64,000 nt of DNA from positions 30,448,067 to 30,512,066 of the forward strand of contig NC_067117.1 in the NCBI RefSeq assembly GCF_021347895.1, given 5' to 3'. The notes beneath the pieces are model-generated. The model ran no database searches, was not told the DNA's origin, and saw only the letters and a list, made by a program, of their open reading frames with translations. Shown here in pieces: positions 36,233 through 48,484 of the stretch; position 1 is the first letter of the stretch; the number at the start of each line of letters is the position of its first letter. Both the position numbers and the translations under genes were made by a program. Source of the DNA: Acanthochromis polyacanthus. Its lineage: Eukaryota; Chordata; Actinopteri; Pomacentridae.

Positions 36233-38216
36233 CTCTCTTTCTTTAGCCGATGAAGTGGAAGTGAATGGATTTCACTCACCGGAGCAAATAACAAGAACCA
36301 ATAGAGGACAGGTTGTTTGTGTGTGCGCATGCAAGTGAACAGCGCACATCCTGTTGTGTTGAAACAGACGTCAGCACACCGGTGTGTATCTGCGCTGAGG
36401 TTTGTGTGTACATGTCGAGCTCATTAAGAGTAGCCAGCAGACTTCAGTGACCTCTCTGTTCTTTGTCCAGTTTCTAACTACTGATGAGAGCCGGAGGGGA
36501 GGGAGGAAGGCAGTGGAGGCGCATGTAAATTAGGGGGGAAACAAGAAGAAACAAGAAGAGGATGATTAGAGAAAGAAAAACGAGGGGGAAATTAAAGGGG
36601 TGGGGTGAATGGAGAGGAGGGGGAGAAGCTGAGAAAAAAGCGGGAGGAATACAAATAATATAATATGGCAATAGAAAGAAGAGAAATATTAAAGAATGGC
36701 AGACTCCAAGGGGGAATAGAGAGAGCTTGAGACAGAAAAGAAAGACATAAAGATAAGGAGGATAATGTGAGAGACACAGGCAAAGATTGACATTATTACT
36801 GCCTCATTGCCACCCCCGCTATCTGCATCTTCTCATATTGTGTTTGCTTTGGCAATAAGTGCTTCTTTATCCCTTGCCAGTAAAGCACCTTTTGAAATGA
36901 ACTGAAAGAAACAAGTGTGTAATTTTAAAAAATCTGCCAACTGACTTCTTTGCCAGCTCTGAAAGTCAATCTTATGTTTTTCTTTTCCCATTTGAGATTC
37001 ATGAATGATAAACTGAGTATGTCCTTTTCTTTTCCGGGGGCCCGACATTTCAGTTGGGATAAAAGCCGCGCTGATGAGAGTTTTGTTGAGCTTTTATGAA
37101 AGCTCGCCCACTGCCTCGTGAAGGCGTTCAATAATATGAACAGGCCATATTCATTCATCAGCTCTGACAACAGAGTTCAAGATTTGCATACAGCACAGAC
37201 CTCTTCAAAGTAGCAAAACAATCCGTTCGATTGAGATGTTATCTGTAGCATCAAGGTTGAACTTTATGATGAGTAACTGTGGGGATGTGTAAAATGAGCT
37301 TACAGCCTTTCACCATCTTCTGTCATCTGTTGATATATACTGTGACACACTAACATATGTTTCGCCAATGAGTTTTTGGAGCGGTGGGGAAATTAAATTT
37401 GAGAGAAATCTAAGCACATTATTTGAGAATTTAATTAGGAAGTGATCTGTAAAATACAAGGAGGAACAGATGTCAGAATGCCAAAGCTGAAACCAATCTA
37501 CACGGCGACTTTGTCTGCTAGAACTTACATTTATTAGTTTCTCTGATTATGTTATGGAAGAAATATAGTCACTGGCTGGATTATATTCAGAAGTAATAAG
37601 TTTTATCAATGGATGAAGCAGTACATTTAATAACTGCATTGGATGAATGAGTGGGGCAGATGGCCATTATGCAAAGAGCAGATAGTGACACCAAAGACAT
37701 GGATTCACTCCACAATCTTATCTGCACTTAAATTAATGGTAGGTGTCCACAGGAGCCGTCCATTTCTCACACGTCATTCATTGTCTATGTGAAACGCACC
37801 ACGCTGCATTCTGGTTGTGTTGCGGTGCTTTTCAAGCTGCGTTGCGACTTTTCGCCCCTTGGTTCATTTGCATAAAGTAGTTTGACTTGTACCTTATGCA
37901 AATTTGGTGCGGGGAATGGCTATCCGACACCTTGTGAAACTTTCAGAGAACATCTAAACTTGCCTTCGCTGAACTAAAACCAGGATCGATTCAACAGCTT
38001 TCAGAAATATTTTCTGCTAAACAGTTTTCATGATAAGAAAGTTTGCGACCGAGCCGCCATCTTGGTCCGACGCCTCTACAGGCCTGAAGCAAAAGCGACT
38101 GTCATGTGACCACCTAGTGGCTAGCCAATGGGCGAGCACTAGTGGGTCACATGACCGCCATTCAGACCTTCAGTCTGTTATGGAATGGATGAATGAATGG
38201 ATTGATAGAAATGGAA
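36233..38216. other. Intronic sequence, no gene seen; two dyad motifs near the right end
   Basis: 36480-36740 is purine-rich. At 37866-37903 two perfect octamers (ATTTGCAT and ATGCAAAT) face each other 22 bp apart. At 38101-38155 GTCATGTGACC and GGTCACATGAC form the tips of a hairpin. GCCGCCATCTTGG at about 38053 is a YY1-like motif. These may belong to an unrecognised transposon. Confidence 0.45.
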
Positions 38217-38345
38217 AGAAAGATACTTTATTTGACCCTTTGAAGAAATTCAACATATCCAATAGCTTAGACGTCACATTTAAGAAAAAAAAAAGGCAAC
38301 TAATGTGCAAAAAAACAGGCAAAGAAACATTCAAATCATGTAAAA
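38217..38345 (-). mobile_element. Retroposon 3' tail fragment
   Basis: AAAGATACTTTATTTGACCC then TTTGAAGAAATTC, the minus-strand form of the tail family, followed by CAACTAATGTGCAAAAAAAC. Confidence 0.5.
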
Positions 38346-38765
38346 AATATATATAATATCATGCATGTCTGTGTTTCCTCTTAAGGTAGACGCTGAACTA
38401 CAAAGTCTTAGTTTATTGGTTTTCATTACTCCTGATGATTCACTGTTAATATGATTATTTTCATTTTTGAGACACCTAATAATGTTTTGTTTAGGGTTTT
38501 GTTATCAAATATTCCATGACTATACCTGTTGAATTACCAAGAACTCCATCTTTTGACCAACACCAGCTCTCCAGTAACCAGGATTTCATGTTAGATTTAA
38601 GAAAAGTAGGAAAACTGATGTGCAAAGAGGCGTGCAAATCGTGCAGAAGTAATCTGGTACAAAGTTGTGCTGATATTTATGGTAAAAAAGAGTATTAAAA
38701 AGTACAGCATAGAACGGGGGTAGTGGAAGTATGACTGGGCTAAAACCGGCTTTTCAAGAAACCGA

Positions 38766-39728
38766 CACACTGGAAAAAATGCTCCTCTAAAAACAAACAA
38801 AACAAACTTATTTCAAGCAACTTTTACCTTGAAATAACTGAAAAAAACTGCCAGTAGAACAAGTGAAAAATGGCTTGGCAAGATTTATTGAAATAAGACA
38901 TTTAGAAGAAGATCTTAAAATTAACTGGAAAACTTATTTTAAGCTACATTTTACCGGGGCTGTCAAGCTTAGGTGTCCTAACCCTCCTGTTGTCCTCATT
39001 TATGGCACCAAAAAATATTGTTGCCTTGTCTGAAAAAAATCCAAAAATTCAGCAAAAAATTTCCCCAAATTTATAAAAATTTGCAAAATCTTTGGGAAGC
39101 AAATTCATTAAAAGTATCCCTGAAAAGTTTTATTTTTTTAAAAAAATCCCCAAATTTTGCAAGAAGTGAAAACAATTTAAAAAATAAAAACTTTAAAATT
39201 GTAATTATTTTAAAAAATGAATAAAAGTCTTCTAAAACATCATAAAAATATCTAAAGCGATTACATATATATCAGTAAAACTTTTCATAATTTCTTTGAG
39301 AACATTCAGAAAAAAATCAATCAAAATCCAGCAAAATTTGCTGGATTTTGGTTGATTTTTTTTCTGAATGTTCTCAAGGAAACATTTTTTTTAACATTTA
39401 TTTTTTTCCCCATTAAAAACTGTTCAAAAATTTCCCCCAAAATTTTGAAAATGTGTAACTTTTCACTGTGAAATTTTATTTTTTATCCACATTTTTAAAC
39501 TTTAAAACAAGTCAATTTGACCCTCAGGACGACACGAGGGTTAAAATAAGATAATTTCAAAATTCTTTGACTTAACAAGATGTTTAAAACGCGTTGTCTT
39601 AAAACAAGTCCCTCCATCTCGCTAAAATGTCACTTGCTAAGTGAATTTATCTTAAATCAAGTGGAATAAGACATTTCGACTAAGAATAAGACAAATAGAC
39701 TTGGTAAGACGGTGAGATTTTGCAGTGC
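38766..39728. mobile_element. Composite nested element, copy A
   Basis: The outer element begins CACTGGAAAAAATGCTCCTC and ends GATTTTGCAGTG, with AAATAAG/CTTATTT motifs throughout. Inside it, at about 38977-39542, lies a second element with termini TAACCCTCCTGTTGTCC and GGACGACACGAGGGTTAA. A large palindrome lies at its centre (about 39296-39376). The same nested arrangement is found at 56016-56938. CCCTC termini with TTAA/CTAA borders suggest a piggyBac-like inner element. I see no coding sequence. Confidence 0.75.
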
Positions 39729-40945
39729 ACACCCTGACGAGGACGTTAGCTGTTGAGATTTCAGTTTTTGCTTTAACATTTGCATGTGAGCATTAAAAAG
39801 CTGATTACAGAATCCCTGCTGTTAATTCAACCATACAAGCTTTTCGGTTCAAGAAAAGCAGGATTCAATAAGTCCCACTCTGCCGTCTGTGTTCCCAAGC
39901 CGTGTCGTGGGACGCCCGTCAATACTCCCCCATTAAGGTGGTGGACAGGATAAAAATCACTGGCACTTAGCACTCATCTACAAACACAAACCAAAGGCGC
40001 ACACACACACACACACACACGCACATATGAAAGCACAAAGAGTCAAATGGTCTTCGGCTTCAGACTCGGTGGCACACACAGGTATACATTCACAGCACTT
40101 ACAGGCGATTGATGAACACGCCGACAGCCACAAAGACACAGTGGGTGGAGGGTAAGATGCCTCGCTCGATGCGGCGCCAGTGTTGTGACATTTGGAAAAG
40201 GAGCATCTCAGCATAAAGCCAAACAAGTCCTCTCCTCTTGTCTCTTCGATCTGCAGACGGACAAAGAAACAAAATAACTCATTAAAGGGAAAGAAACACG
40301 CTGTGGCCTTAAACTTTGAAAAGGCTTTTCTGTGTTTTTTTGCCGCTCAGCTGCAAGGAAAACATTGAAAAACAGACATTTCAGCCAAAGCAAGCCGTCG
40401 CGTTTGTGCTTTTTTTTCTTCTTTTTTTGTGTAAAAGCATCAAATGGCTGCATTCATGGTGGGAAACCCAATCACATCAGCCTTTTAGTAGTAATTAAGC
40501 TTGAAGTATGAGAGGGTTTTATGAAGTGAGAGCAAAAACTGCTTTGCTTTCCACTGATGAAGTGAAATATGTTTTATGTATGTTGCTGCTGCAGCCGCCA
40601 TAAAGGATGACCACGAGTTTCCAGTTCAAGCTGTTTGTTCTCCTGCATAACGCGCCGTGATAATTAAAGTGTCTGCAGCAGATCAGCGACTGTGGAGCTT
40701 TAGTGCAGATCACTTTAATGCACTCTGTCAAGAAGCTCTTATCTCACCTGTGGAAAAGACGAGGGAACTTGGAGAAGCTTCCACATGTGTTAATGAATGC
40801 ATAATCGCTTGCTGGCAGCTTATGTTGCAAAATGGTCCAATTTATAGTAGCTGTAGCATAAAATATTTATTGTTTTGTGCTTTCTGATACAGTATAACGT
40901 GAATGTGATGCACAAATCATAATGTGTTATGTGGATGCAAGTATA
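39729..40945. other. Intronic sequence with short (CA)n at 39999-40020, no gene seen
   Basis: A run of about eleven CA units at 39999-40020. Otherwise nothing recognised. Confidence 0.5.
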
Positions 40946-40947
40946 TA

Positions 40948-41314
40948 CACTGCCGTTCAAAAGTTGGTGGTCACTTAGTAATGCCCTTTTTTTGAAAGAA
41001 AAGCAGTTTTTCTTCAATGAACATAACATTAAATTAATCAGAAATGCAGTGTAGACATTGTTAAAGTGGTAAATGGCTATTCTAGCTGGAAACAGCTGGT
41101 TTTTAATGGAATATCTCCATAGGGGTACAGAGGAACATTTCCATCAACCATCACTCCTGTGTTCTAATGCTACATTGTGTTAGCTAATGGTGTTGAAAGG
41201 CTCATTGATGATTAGAAAACCCTTGTGCAGTTGTGTTAGCACATGAAAAAAGGTGTGAGTTTTCATGGAAAACATGAAATTATGTGGGTGACCCCAAACT
41301 TTTGATTGGTAGTG
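40948..41314. mobile_element. Tc1-type MITE with TA target duplication
   Basis: Termini CACTGCCGTTCAAAAGTTGG and GACCCCAAACTTTTGATTGG-TAGTG are inverted repeats of a well-known fish family, with TA on both sides (40946-40947 and 41315-41316). The interior (GAACATAACATTAAATTAA, AACTGGTTTTTAATGGAATAT-like) is non-coding. At 367 bp it is far too short for a transposase. Confidence 0.9.
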
Positions 41315-41316
41315 TA

Positions 41317-41929
41317 CATATAAAGGCCAAAAAACAGCCCAGTTTAGTAAAAGGTTTATTATTCTAATATTTTGACAGGAGCTCCGTGGTTCATTTAGGG
41401 TGAATATTTCTTCCTCTTCAACACACACTGAACCACTTATGAAAGAATGTGAGATATTTCTCAATTTTCTTTCCTAATAACGGCAAAGTACGAGACTTCA
41501 CATCCAAACTTTTGCCCGTGACCTCCGTGTTTTTTCTCTGACGTGACCTCTCCGAGCCAATTTAAACTCATCACCTTTTTCAATTCTGGTTAAGACCATT
41601 TCCCAAATGAAATCCTCTGCTTGTTACTGCTCTCTCTGAAGGATTTTTTTCCCTTTTGGCTTCTTTACTATTTTCCTGCAACTTGAAGTCAGACAGGTCT
41701 AAGGCCACAATAACTGTTTTATTAATGATGCGATTTTGGAAAATAGAAGAGATGATTGTTTCATTCTCACCTTTTAAGCTTAAATATTATTAATTTCAGT
41801 CGGGGCAACCCATGAGAAACATAAAATCAGCTCATCTTTCCATGAGAAATCAGCTGTTATGGTTAATACCTCCTATATGTACTCGTCTGGAATACTGACA
41901 CATGGAAAAAGCAGACAGGTTGTAGTGGT
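41317..41929. other. Intronic sequence, no gene seen
   Basis: Nothing recognised. Confidence 0.4.
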
Positions 41930-42490
41930 AAAAGCTCCAATTTGGTTGTTTTACATCTTGTCACGGTCATTTGCATTTTATTTTGATTGTTTTATGCTAG
42001 TGTTGCTGTCACTGAGCATTTTTTTTGTCACATTTGGTTGTTTAACATGTTTTTGTGGTCCTTTATTCTTTCATTTTTGGTCATTTTAAGTTGTTTTGTG
42101 ATAATTTTTGCATCACTTTTAGATACGATTGTGCATCCTTTGTGGTTGTTTGCATCTAATTTTGGTTGTTTTAAAGATTTGCAATTTATTTCCATTGTTA
42201 TAGATTGTTTTGTCTTTATTTTTGCATCACATTTTGGTTATTTTACATCTTTTGTGCTTGTTTGGATTTAATTTTGGTCCTTTTGCATTGTTTTGTGGTT
42301 GTTTTCTATACATTTGTGTCACATTTGGTTGTTTTACAAGGTTCCGTGGTCGTTTTTCTTCATTTTTGGGTCATTTTAAGTGATTGTCGAAGACTGGAAG
42401 GTGAACAGTGGGAGATAATGGGGAGCAGGTCAAGTGAAGTGATGAGTTTTATTGCAGAACTGGGAAACCTTGTTGACAGGAAGGTCTGCA
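41930..42490. repeat. TTTTGTGGTTGTTTTACAT minisatellite plus shared flank, copy 1
   Basis: Degenerate units with GGTTGTTTTACATCTTTTTG and TTGCATTTAATTTTGGTC cores run to about 42385. They are followed by AGTGATTGTCGAAGACTGG, then GAACAGTGGGAGATAATGG, then GAGCAGGTCAAGTGAAGTGA and GGGAAACCTTGTTGACAG. The same array-plus-flank order appears at 44140-44640. Frames of 76-99 residues here are repeat products. Confidence 0.75.
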
Positions 42491-43039
42491 GTGACAGTAG
42501 TTAGCTTGGCGTGACTTGAGGATGTAGCCAGAGAATCCAAATAAGAACATTAACATGCCTTGACAGGTAATTTGCTAACATTTCCTTCCATTCCTGTGCT
42601 GCAGCCAGACAGTTGCTTCTCTTTACCGTGTTTAATTTTAGCAGCGTAGCTTTCCTTAACCCTGCCTCACAGATATGCAGTACTGGCTGTCGCAGAGTCT
42701 TCTTCAAATTAATGAGGAAAAACTCTTTTTCTTGACCCTTGTAATTGTGCCTGCAATTTACAGTACAAATCTGGCAGTCTTTAGAGCCAGCGGTAAATTG
42801 GTACAGTAGCTGTGGCTTGATTTCAACATGTGTTTCAGTGATAATTTCAACAGGAGTGTTTAATTCTGCGTTATTGAGCTGAGAATAGCAGCCATGTCTC
42901 CACAAAGTCATGTTCCTATACAACTAAACTACGTTCTTAGTTATGTTTCGAAAGAAAAAATAATAAAGTAATTTATTTCTGAAACACGGTGGATTTTTTT
43001 TACACCTGTGAGATGAGCGAAAAGGATTCTGATTTACAA
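42491..43039. other. Intronic sequence, no gene seen
   Basis: The 140-residue minus-strand frame at 42501-42923 shows no family signature that I recognise. Confidence 0.4.
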
Positions 43040-43910
43040 AGTCTGCATAAGAAGGGGGTGGTGCTCCCACAGGAGACCAGGGTTCATGTCAAGTGTTTCA
43101 TTTTCACTCGTTTAGGTTCAATTTTCATGACAAATATGTGGTTAGGCTTGGGAAAATAGCAGTTTGGTCGACACTTTCACAATAACTACTTATTAGGAGC
43201 TAAAGTCAGTGTAGGTGCTACAGGTTTGAAGTTGGTTGAGAAGAATAGCTTGATTTGTGCTAAATTATGACCTTTTCCCAACATGTTTGAAGCTTCTCCT
43301 CCATTTTTTTTTGGATCACCAAGGTGACCAGTTTCCATCTTGTAAATGATGAGACACGGTCATTCTTAGAATTAAGTTTAATGTTGATTTTTACTTTGAA
43401 TTTTCAGTCATTTTCTGGTTTTCACCACATCTACGTGGTTTGACTGAGAAAAGTATCATGGTTTGGTAAAGACTTAGAAGTTTGGTTAAGCTGAGGCACC
43501 AAAACTACTTGATGAGGGTTTAGAAAAATGTCAGGGCTTGGGCTAAAATATGATCCTTTTACCATGTGTTTGAAACTTTTCCTCCATTTTTTGGGTTACC
43601 AAAGTAACTTTCACCCAGAAGACCGGTGTTCACGTCCCATGATGGATGAGAACAAATCACTGCCAGAATTAAGTTTTATTACTATCACTGGTAACTTTAG
43701 TTTTTCAGCTGTTTCTGGTTCAGTTCAAGTACAAGAACTACATGACATGATCATGCTTTGTTAGACACCTTTACATGTTGAAAAGATTGGTTCAGGTCTG
43801 ACTCCAATGTGACTTTGTTTTTGGGTAAAATACAGTCTTTTCATTACATGATTGAAGCTTTTCCTCCATTTTTTTTGGTTCAAAGTTTGGTGAATAGCAT
43901 CACATTTATT
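43040..43910. repeat. Three degenerate units with TGTTTGAAGCTTCTCCTCCA cores
   Basis: Cores at about 43283 (ACATGTTTGAAGCTTCTCCT), 43564 (CATGTGTTTGAAACTTTTCC) and 43847 (ACATGATTGAAGCTTTTCC) each precede CTCCATTTTTTTGG. Each is preceded by GGG/GCTAAAATATGA-type sequence and by GTTYRGGYTT stretches. The spacing is about 280 bp. A related AGGTTTCGGAAAAGACCAGG occurs at 63008. Confidence 0.6.
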
Positions 43911-44139
43911 ATATGATTTGTTGACTGGAAAATAGTGAGAGTAAAGCAACACAAAAAATGTCAAAGGCCTGTTGATCTGAAATGTTACAAAAACTTAACT
44001 CATTAGAACTGACATCATCTTTAAAACATGAATGAAAATGCAGTTTACCTGTACAGGAGCATACTTTTTGGGAGACTGGTGATCAGAACAACAGTATAAA
44101 ACTATTTTTGATGGTTAAAATGTCTAGAAAAACTAACAC

Positions 44140-44640
44140 TTTTGCACTTTCACATCTTTTTGTGGTTGTTTGCATTCAATTGAGCAAATTTTTACTTTGT
44201 TTTGTGGTTACATTGTGATTGTTTAGTCTTAAGTTTGCATCGCATTTGCTTGTTTTACATGTTTCTTGCAGTTATTTGCATATAATTTTGATTATGTGTC
44301 GTTCTTCTGTTGTTTTGAATTTGCTTAGTGTCGCATGAGATTGTTTTTGTCAACATATTCCATACATTTTTGGTTATTTTACATGTTTTGTGCTTGTTTG
44401 CATTTCATTTTGGTCATTTTATATTATTTTGTGGTTGTATTATGACTCTTTACTATTTATTTTGCACCACATTTGGTTGCTTAACATCTTTTTGTGGTTG
44501 CTTTAATCCAATTTGAGTGATTTTAAGTGATTTTCTAAAACTGGGAGGGGAACAGTAGGAGACAATAGAGAGCAGGTCAAGTGTCGTGATGAGTCTGGAA
44601 GCTGATTTGGGAAACCATGTTGACAGTGGTGATCAGTGGC
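44140..44640. repeat. TTTTGTGGTTGTTTTACAT minisatellite plus shared flank, copy 2
   Basis: The same units as 41930-42490, followed by AGTGATTTTCTAAAACTGGG, GAACAGTAGGAGACAATAG, GAGCAGGTCAAGTGTCGTGA and GGGAAACCATGTTGACAG. The two copies lie in direct orientation about 2.2 kb apart. Confidence 0.75.
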
Positions 44641-47102
44641 GGTAAGACAGTTTTCCGATGGCTAAAATGACGAGAAAAACTGTCTCCTGATCAGTCTTAT
44701 AGTTCATTTAAAGACTTTTTTGGTCAATATTGAAGAAATTTAGTCTGGCTCTTAATACACTAGCAGTGACAATGTGGAGACACAGCTATTGTTATCTGTT
44801 TTATGATAAAATAACGCATTGCAACCAACATTTGAATACAACTTCTCATTATTATAACAATCTGTCTTCATTTAGATGAGCAGTTTAGATAATGTTGGCA
44901 CGATGAACGCCAAAACTTCAGCAGAGCAACGGAACACAAGATCAACAGGGGACACAGATAATGTTTTGCAAAACTGAACAACAGACAAAATTGCTAAAAA
45001 CTCTCAGACGTGTCACTAGGATTGGATCTGTGTCCCATCAAAGCTCGGCTCTGAAAAGACCTGCAAGGAATCTCACTTTAATGATCAAGGGAAAAGGCTT
45101 TAAAAAAAAAACCCAAAAAACCACAGATCCATCCTCAAAGATAACACCGGACCCACTGGAGGTATCACCGACAAAGCATCTCCAACTCTCTCGAGGAGGA
45201 GAAGACGTTTTCTCTTTATAATTTAATCCGACTGTTAGGGGGGAAAATAATTGGCTGAGTGACATTATTGTAGCGAGCAGCTGTACTCGTGCGTCTCTTC
45301 AGGCCCTCCAGCATTTCTCATCCTTTCCACCGCTTTCCCCGACACAATGGCATCTTTTTCTTTCATTCTTTTTTATCAGAAGATGAACACATTCGGTGCC
45401 TCCCTCCACGTAGCCTCTATCTCTTCCTCTCTCCTTCCAGGTCGCAGCCTGTATCTCTCTGCCTGTCACTCTGTCATTCTCAGCCAATTACTGGCCGGCT
45501 TCAGGTGCTTAACCCCAGGCCTCGCCATCAATTGGCTCATTATGTCACTGCTTTAAATCTTCCTCTCGCCCCCTTGAGCTCTCTGATTCTGTCTGTTCCT
45601 CTTTATCGCTTTCTGTACGTCACTCTTGGCTTATTCTCCGCCCTTTTCTTTCATCGACTCTACATCTCTCTTATTTATTTCCGCTTTCCTTTTGTACCTT
45701 CATTGTTTTGTTTCTCTCTCCTCTTTTTCCTCTCTTTTCTCTCTTCATCTCCCGTTCTCTCTCCCCTATCCGGCCTCTCATTCTGCAAATTGCTACAACT
45801 CAATTGTCCCTTCCCTGCCTGTAGGCACTGATGGTATTAATAAAGCAGGATTCGAAATAGATTTCCTTTCTGCTCCATTTTGAATTACATTACTGCATCG
45901 TTTTGGCTCTGAGCATCCCTCTCCTCCTTCGTCTTCTTCTTCTTCTTGATATCACAATTTACATTCATCCCGGATCGGTCCTGCTGAGGGATTACAGCGC
46001 TAACCGACGAAGAGATGCAGCAGCACCGCAATCATTCCGCCACTCCAGTATGATGTGCTGCTTTTTTTTTTCATTTTGGACTCCAATAGAAATCAATAAA
46101 GCTTTGTGTTCTCTCTTAAAATAGGTAAGAGGTCAGGGTTTTCTATAGAAGAGAAACTTAAAAAGCTGGAGGGGATTCAATCTTTTTTTTTCTGAGTGGA
46201 AAACAGGTTAAGAGGTGCTTGACAGAACAAACGTCGGCCCTGCAATAGTTTCTTTTGTAGAGACGACAACCAAAGAAGTAAAAGCTGTATTAAATTGGCA
46301 TAAATGTGCTCATATATGCTTCATTTATTGGCTGTTCTTTGGCTCGATAGAGAATTTTTTGCTTGCGAGTTGCTTTTAAGACTTTAAATCTTTAAGTCTT
46401 CATAAAATCTTTATTGTAAACGGCCGTAAAGTTTCAAGGAGTTCTGCCATTGAGTCAGATGTTAGAAGTTATGCTTCAACTCTTGTCCCGTGCAGGGAAG
46501 CGTAATTAAAACCCACTAAAAGGCATCTGCTATGAGTTGGTTTAATCCAATTTATCTGAGATGCCGAGCAACAGGGTGTCGCCTCGTCTGCTTTTGTGCG
46601 CGTCAAGTGTGTTTTTCTGCATGTATGTGTGTGTAGAAATTTGGCATTTTTTTGGACATTTCTTCTTTGAAAAGAAGCGTGTTTTTTGAGTGCGTATGTG
46701 GTGGCAATGAGCCATTTTAATGACATTCTGAACGCTGTCGTGATGAAGAGGGCGGTATTTTGATGATGGTACTTCAGAGGTGAAATGTGACACACATGCT
46801 TCACTTTTTTTCTTTTCATTAATGAGATGAATCGAAGCGCATCTTGAAGAGCTTTGACGCGGTACTTTTCTATATGATGGGTCATACGTGCTATTTATAT
46901 GAAAAAAGGTGCTTCAGTTTGGACAGTGCAGTGAAACCCTTCACACAAACACACACATGCACGCAAATACACACAAACTTGCAAACGCACTTGTTAAATC
47001 CACGGAGGGGAAAAGCCTCCGCGAGGGTTTTCGTCTGATCTTGCTTCTTTGCCTCCGAGGGTCATCTTCACGGGAGGACTCGCCTCTCTCTCTCTCTTTC
47101 TC
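44641..47102. other. Intronic sequence, no gene seen
   Basis: A pyrimidine-rich tract (45280-45830) produces the longest frame in the window, 180 residues at 45289-45831 (+). It is Ser/Leu/Phe/Pro-rich with overlapping frames of similar composition, and I reject it as a gene. A (TTC/CTT) run lies at 45928-45950. Confidence 0.5.
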
Positions 47103-47136
47103 TGTGTGTGTGTGTGTGTGTGTTTGTGTGTGTGTT
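47103..47136. repeat. (GT)n microsatellite
   Basis: GT run interrupted by one TTT. A diffuse GT-rich stretch also lies at 47249-47302. Confidence 0.95.
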
Positions 47137-47416
47137 TAGGTAGAGGTTAGGCTGTTATTTTCCCTGCCGTGAGGATGCAGATTAAAAGTGCAGCGTCTAC
47201 AACATATCAACGGTCACGCAGCTAATTCTGAAGCTATAAAAGCCTCAGGTGTGTGTGTGTCTGTGAGTGTGTATATGTGTGTCTCTGAGTGTGTGTTTGT
47301 GTTGCAGCAGTGGGAGCTGGTTAGGATCTCTAGTATTAATTGTGTTTCTACCCTTTGGCCAGTGTAGTTTTAGTAATATGTAATTCCTCTTCACGCTTAC
47401 ATACAAACACAGACAC

Positions 47417-47418
47417 AG

Positions 47419-47450
<32 letters not shown>
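47417..47450. repeat. (CA)n microsatellite
   Basis: About 15 CA units. Confidence 0.95.
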
Positions 47451-47451
<1 letters not shown>

Positions 47452-47920
47452 ATTTCAGACATGCAAACACACAGAAGCCTGAAACACAAAGTTGTCCCTT
47501 CCATGCTTCTCCCAGAGGGAAGCTCTTTGTGTTTTTCTCCCTGACACCGACTCTTCTTTCACTCTCATTTTTTGTGTCTTTGCCTTCGAGGACTTTATGA
47601 ATAAGGAAAGAGAATCAAAAAACACACACAAAAATAAAGCCCAGACAGAGGGGAAGAGCAGCAGAGAGGCTCTCTTTTAACAACACAATAGCAATAAGCA
47701 GCACACACTGTTAGGTCATGTGTACGATGCCAGTGAGGTCGGGTTTTGAAGAATACCTGCTATTTGTGTCGGAAGTGGAGAGCGAACAGCTGTCGGAGCG
47801 TGAGTGTCCAAAGCATCACCTGACGTTTGAGTCGGCGATTGTTTCTTGTGCAAAATTTGAGTGCAAAATATGAAAAGTACATGTGACAAATTGGCATTTT
47901 CCCATGACTTGTGGTTACTA
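47451..47920. other. Intronic sequence, no gene seen
   Basis: Nothing recognised. Confidence 0.4.
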
Positions 47921-47927
47921 CAAAATG

Positions 47928-48477
47928 CTAGCCTAGCCGCGCTAGACCCATGTTCTGAAGGCACAAGGGTCGAGGGAAGCTCGACAGGGAGGGAGGCGGG
48001 CTAAAAGGTTGTCTATCAAATCCCTCTGCAGCAATTGGGTAGGTTTACAACCAATCAACGCAACGAATAGCCTGACGTAGTTCCTAGAGCACCGGTGGAT
48101 TGTGGCTAAGTCCCATTAGCTTCCCAACCAGCGGAGCCACGGAGCCAACTGGTATATTAAGGATTTGTCATATCCCGTAGGCATAAGTCCAAATACATCT
48201 TTCTTCTCAATGAAACACTTCAGTGCCGTCCTTTGTTTATCTTTCAAGTTGAATTTTAGTCGAAAGATAACTGTTTATTGTGCGCCGGTTGTTTCTGTCA
48301 GAATCGTCACGCCTCTGTCGTCACTTCGTTACGCCCGCCTTCTGACTCTACACTTCATGGTGATTCGTCCGGCCAGTTTTAGGAGTATCCAGCCACGAGC
48401 CTTATGGAGGGTAACTAGACCCACCCTGGCAGTGAATTAAATTCGTTGCCGTAGATTGTCTAGCGCGGCTCGGCTAA
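47928..48477. mobile_element. TIR element (TAGCC-AGCCGCGCTAGAC) with 7-bp target duplication
   Basis: The left end CTAGCCTAGCCGCGCTAGAC and the right end GTCTAGCGCGGCTCGGCTAA are inverted repeats of about 19 bp with few mismatches. A direct repeat CAAAATG flanks the element (47921-47927 and 48478-48484). It is 550 bp long and has no convincing transposase frame. The superfamily is unresolved. Confidence 0.8.
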
Positions 48478-48484
48478 CAAAATG

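Noticed and set aside
42501..42923. 140-residue minus-strand open frame
   Set aside because: No known motif and no splice borders; treated as intronic.
45289..45831. 180-residue + strand open frame
   Set aside because: Ser/Leu/Phe/Pro-rich translation of a pyrimidine tract, with overlapping frames of similar composition and no domain, start or splice context.
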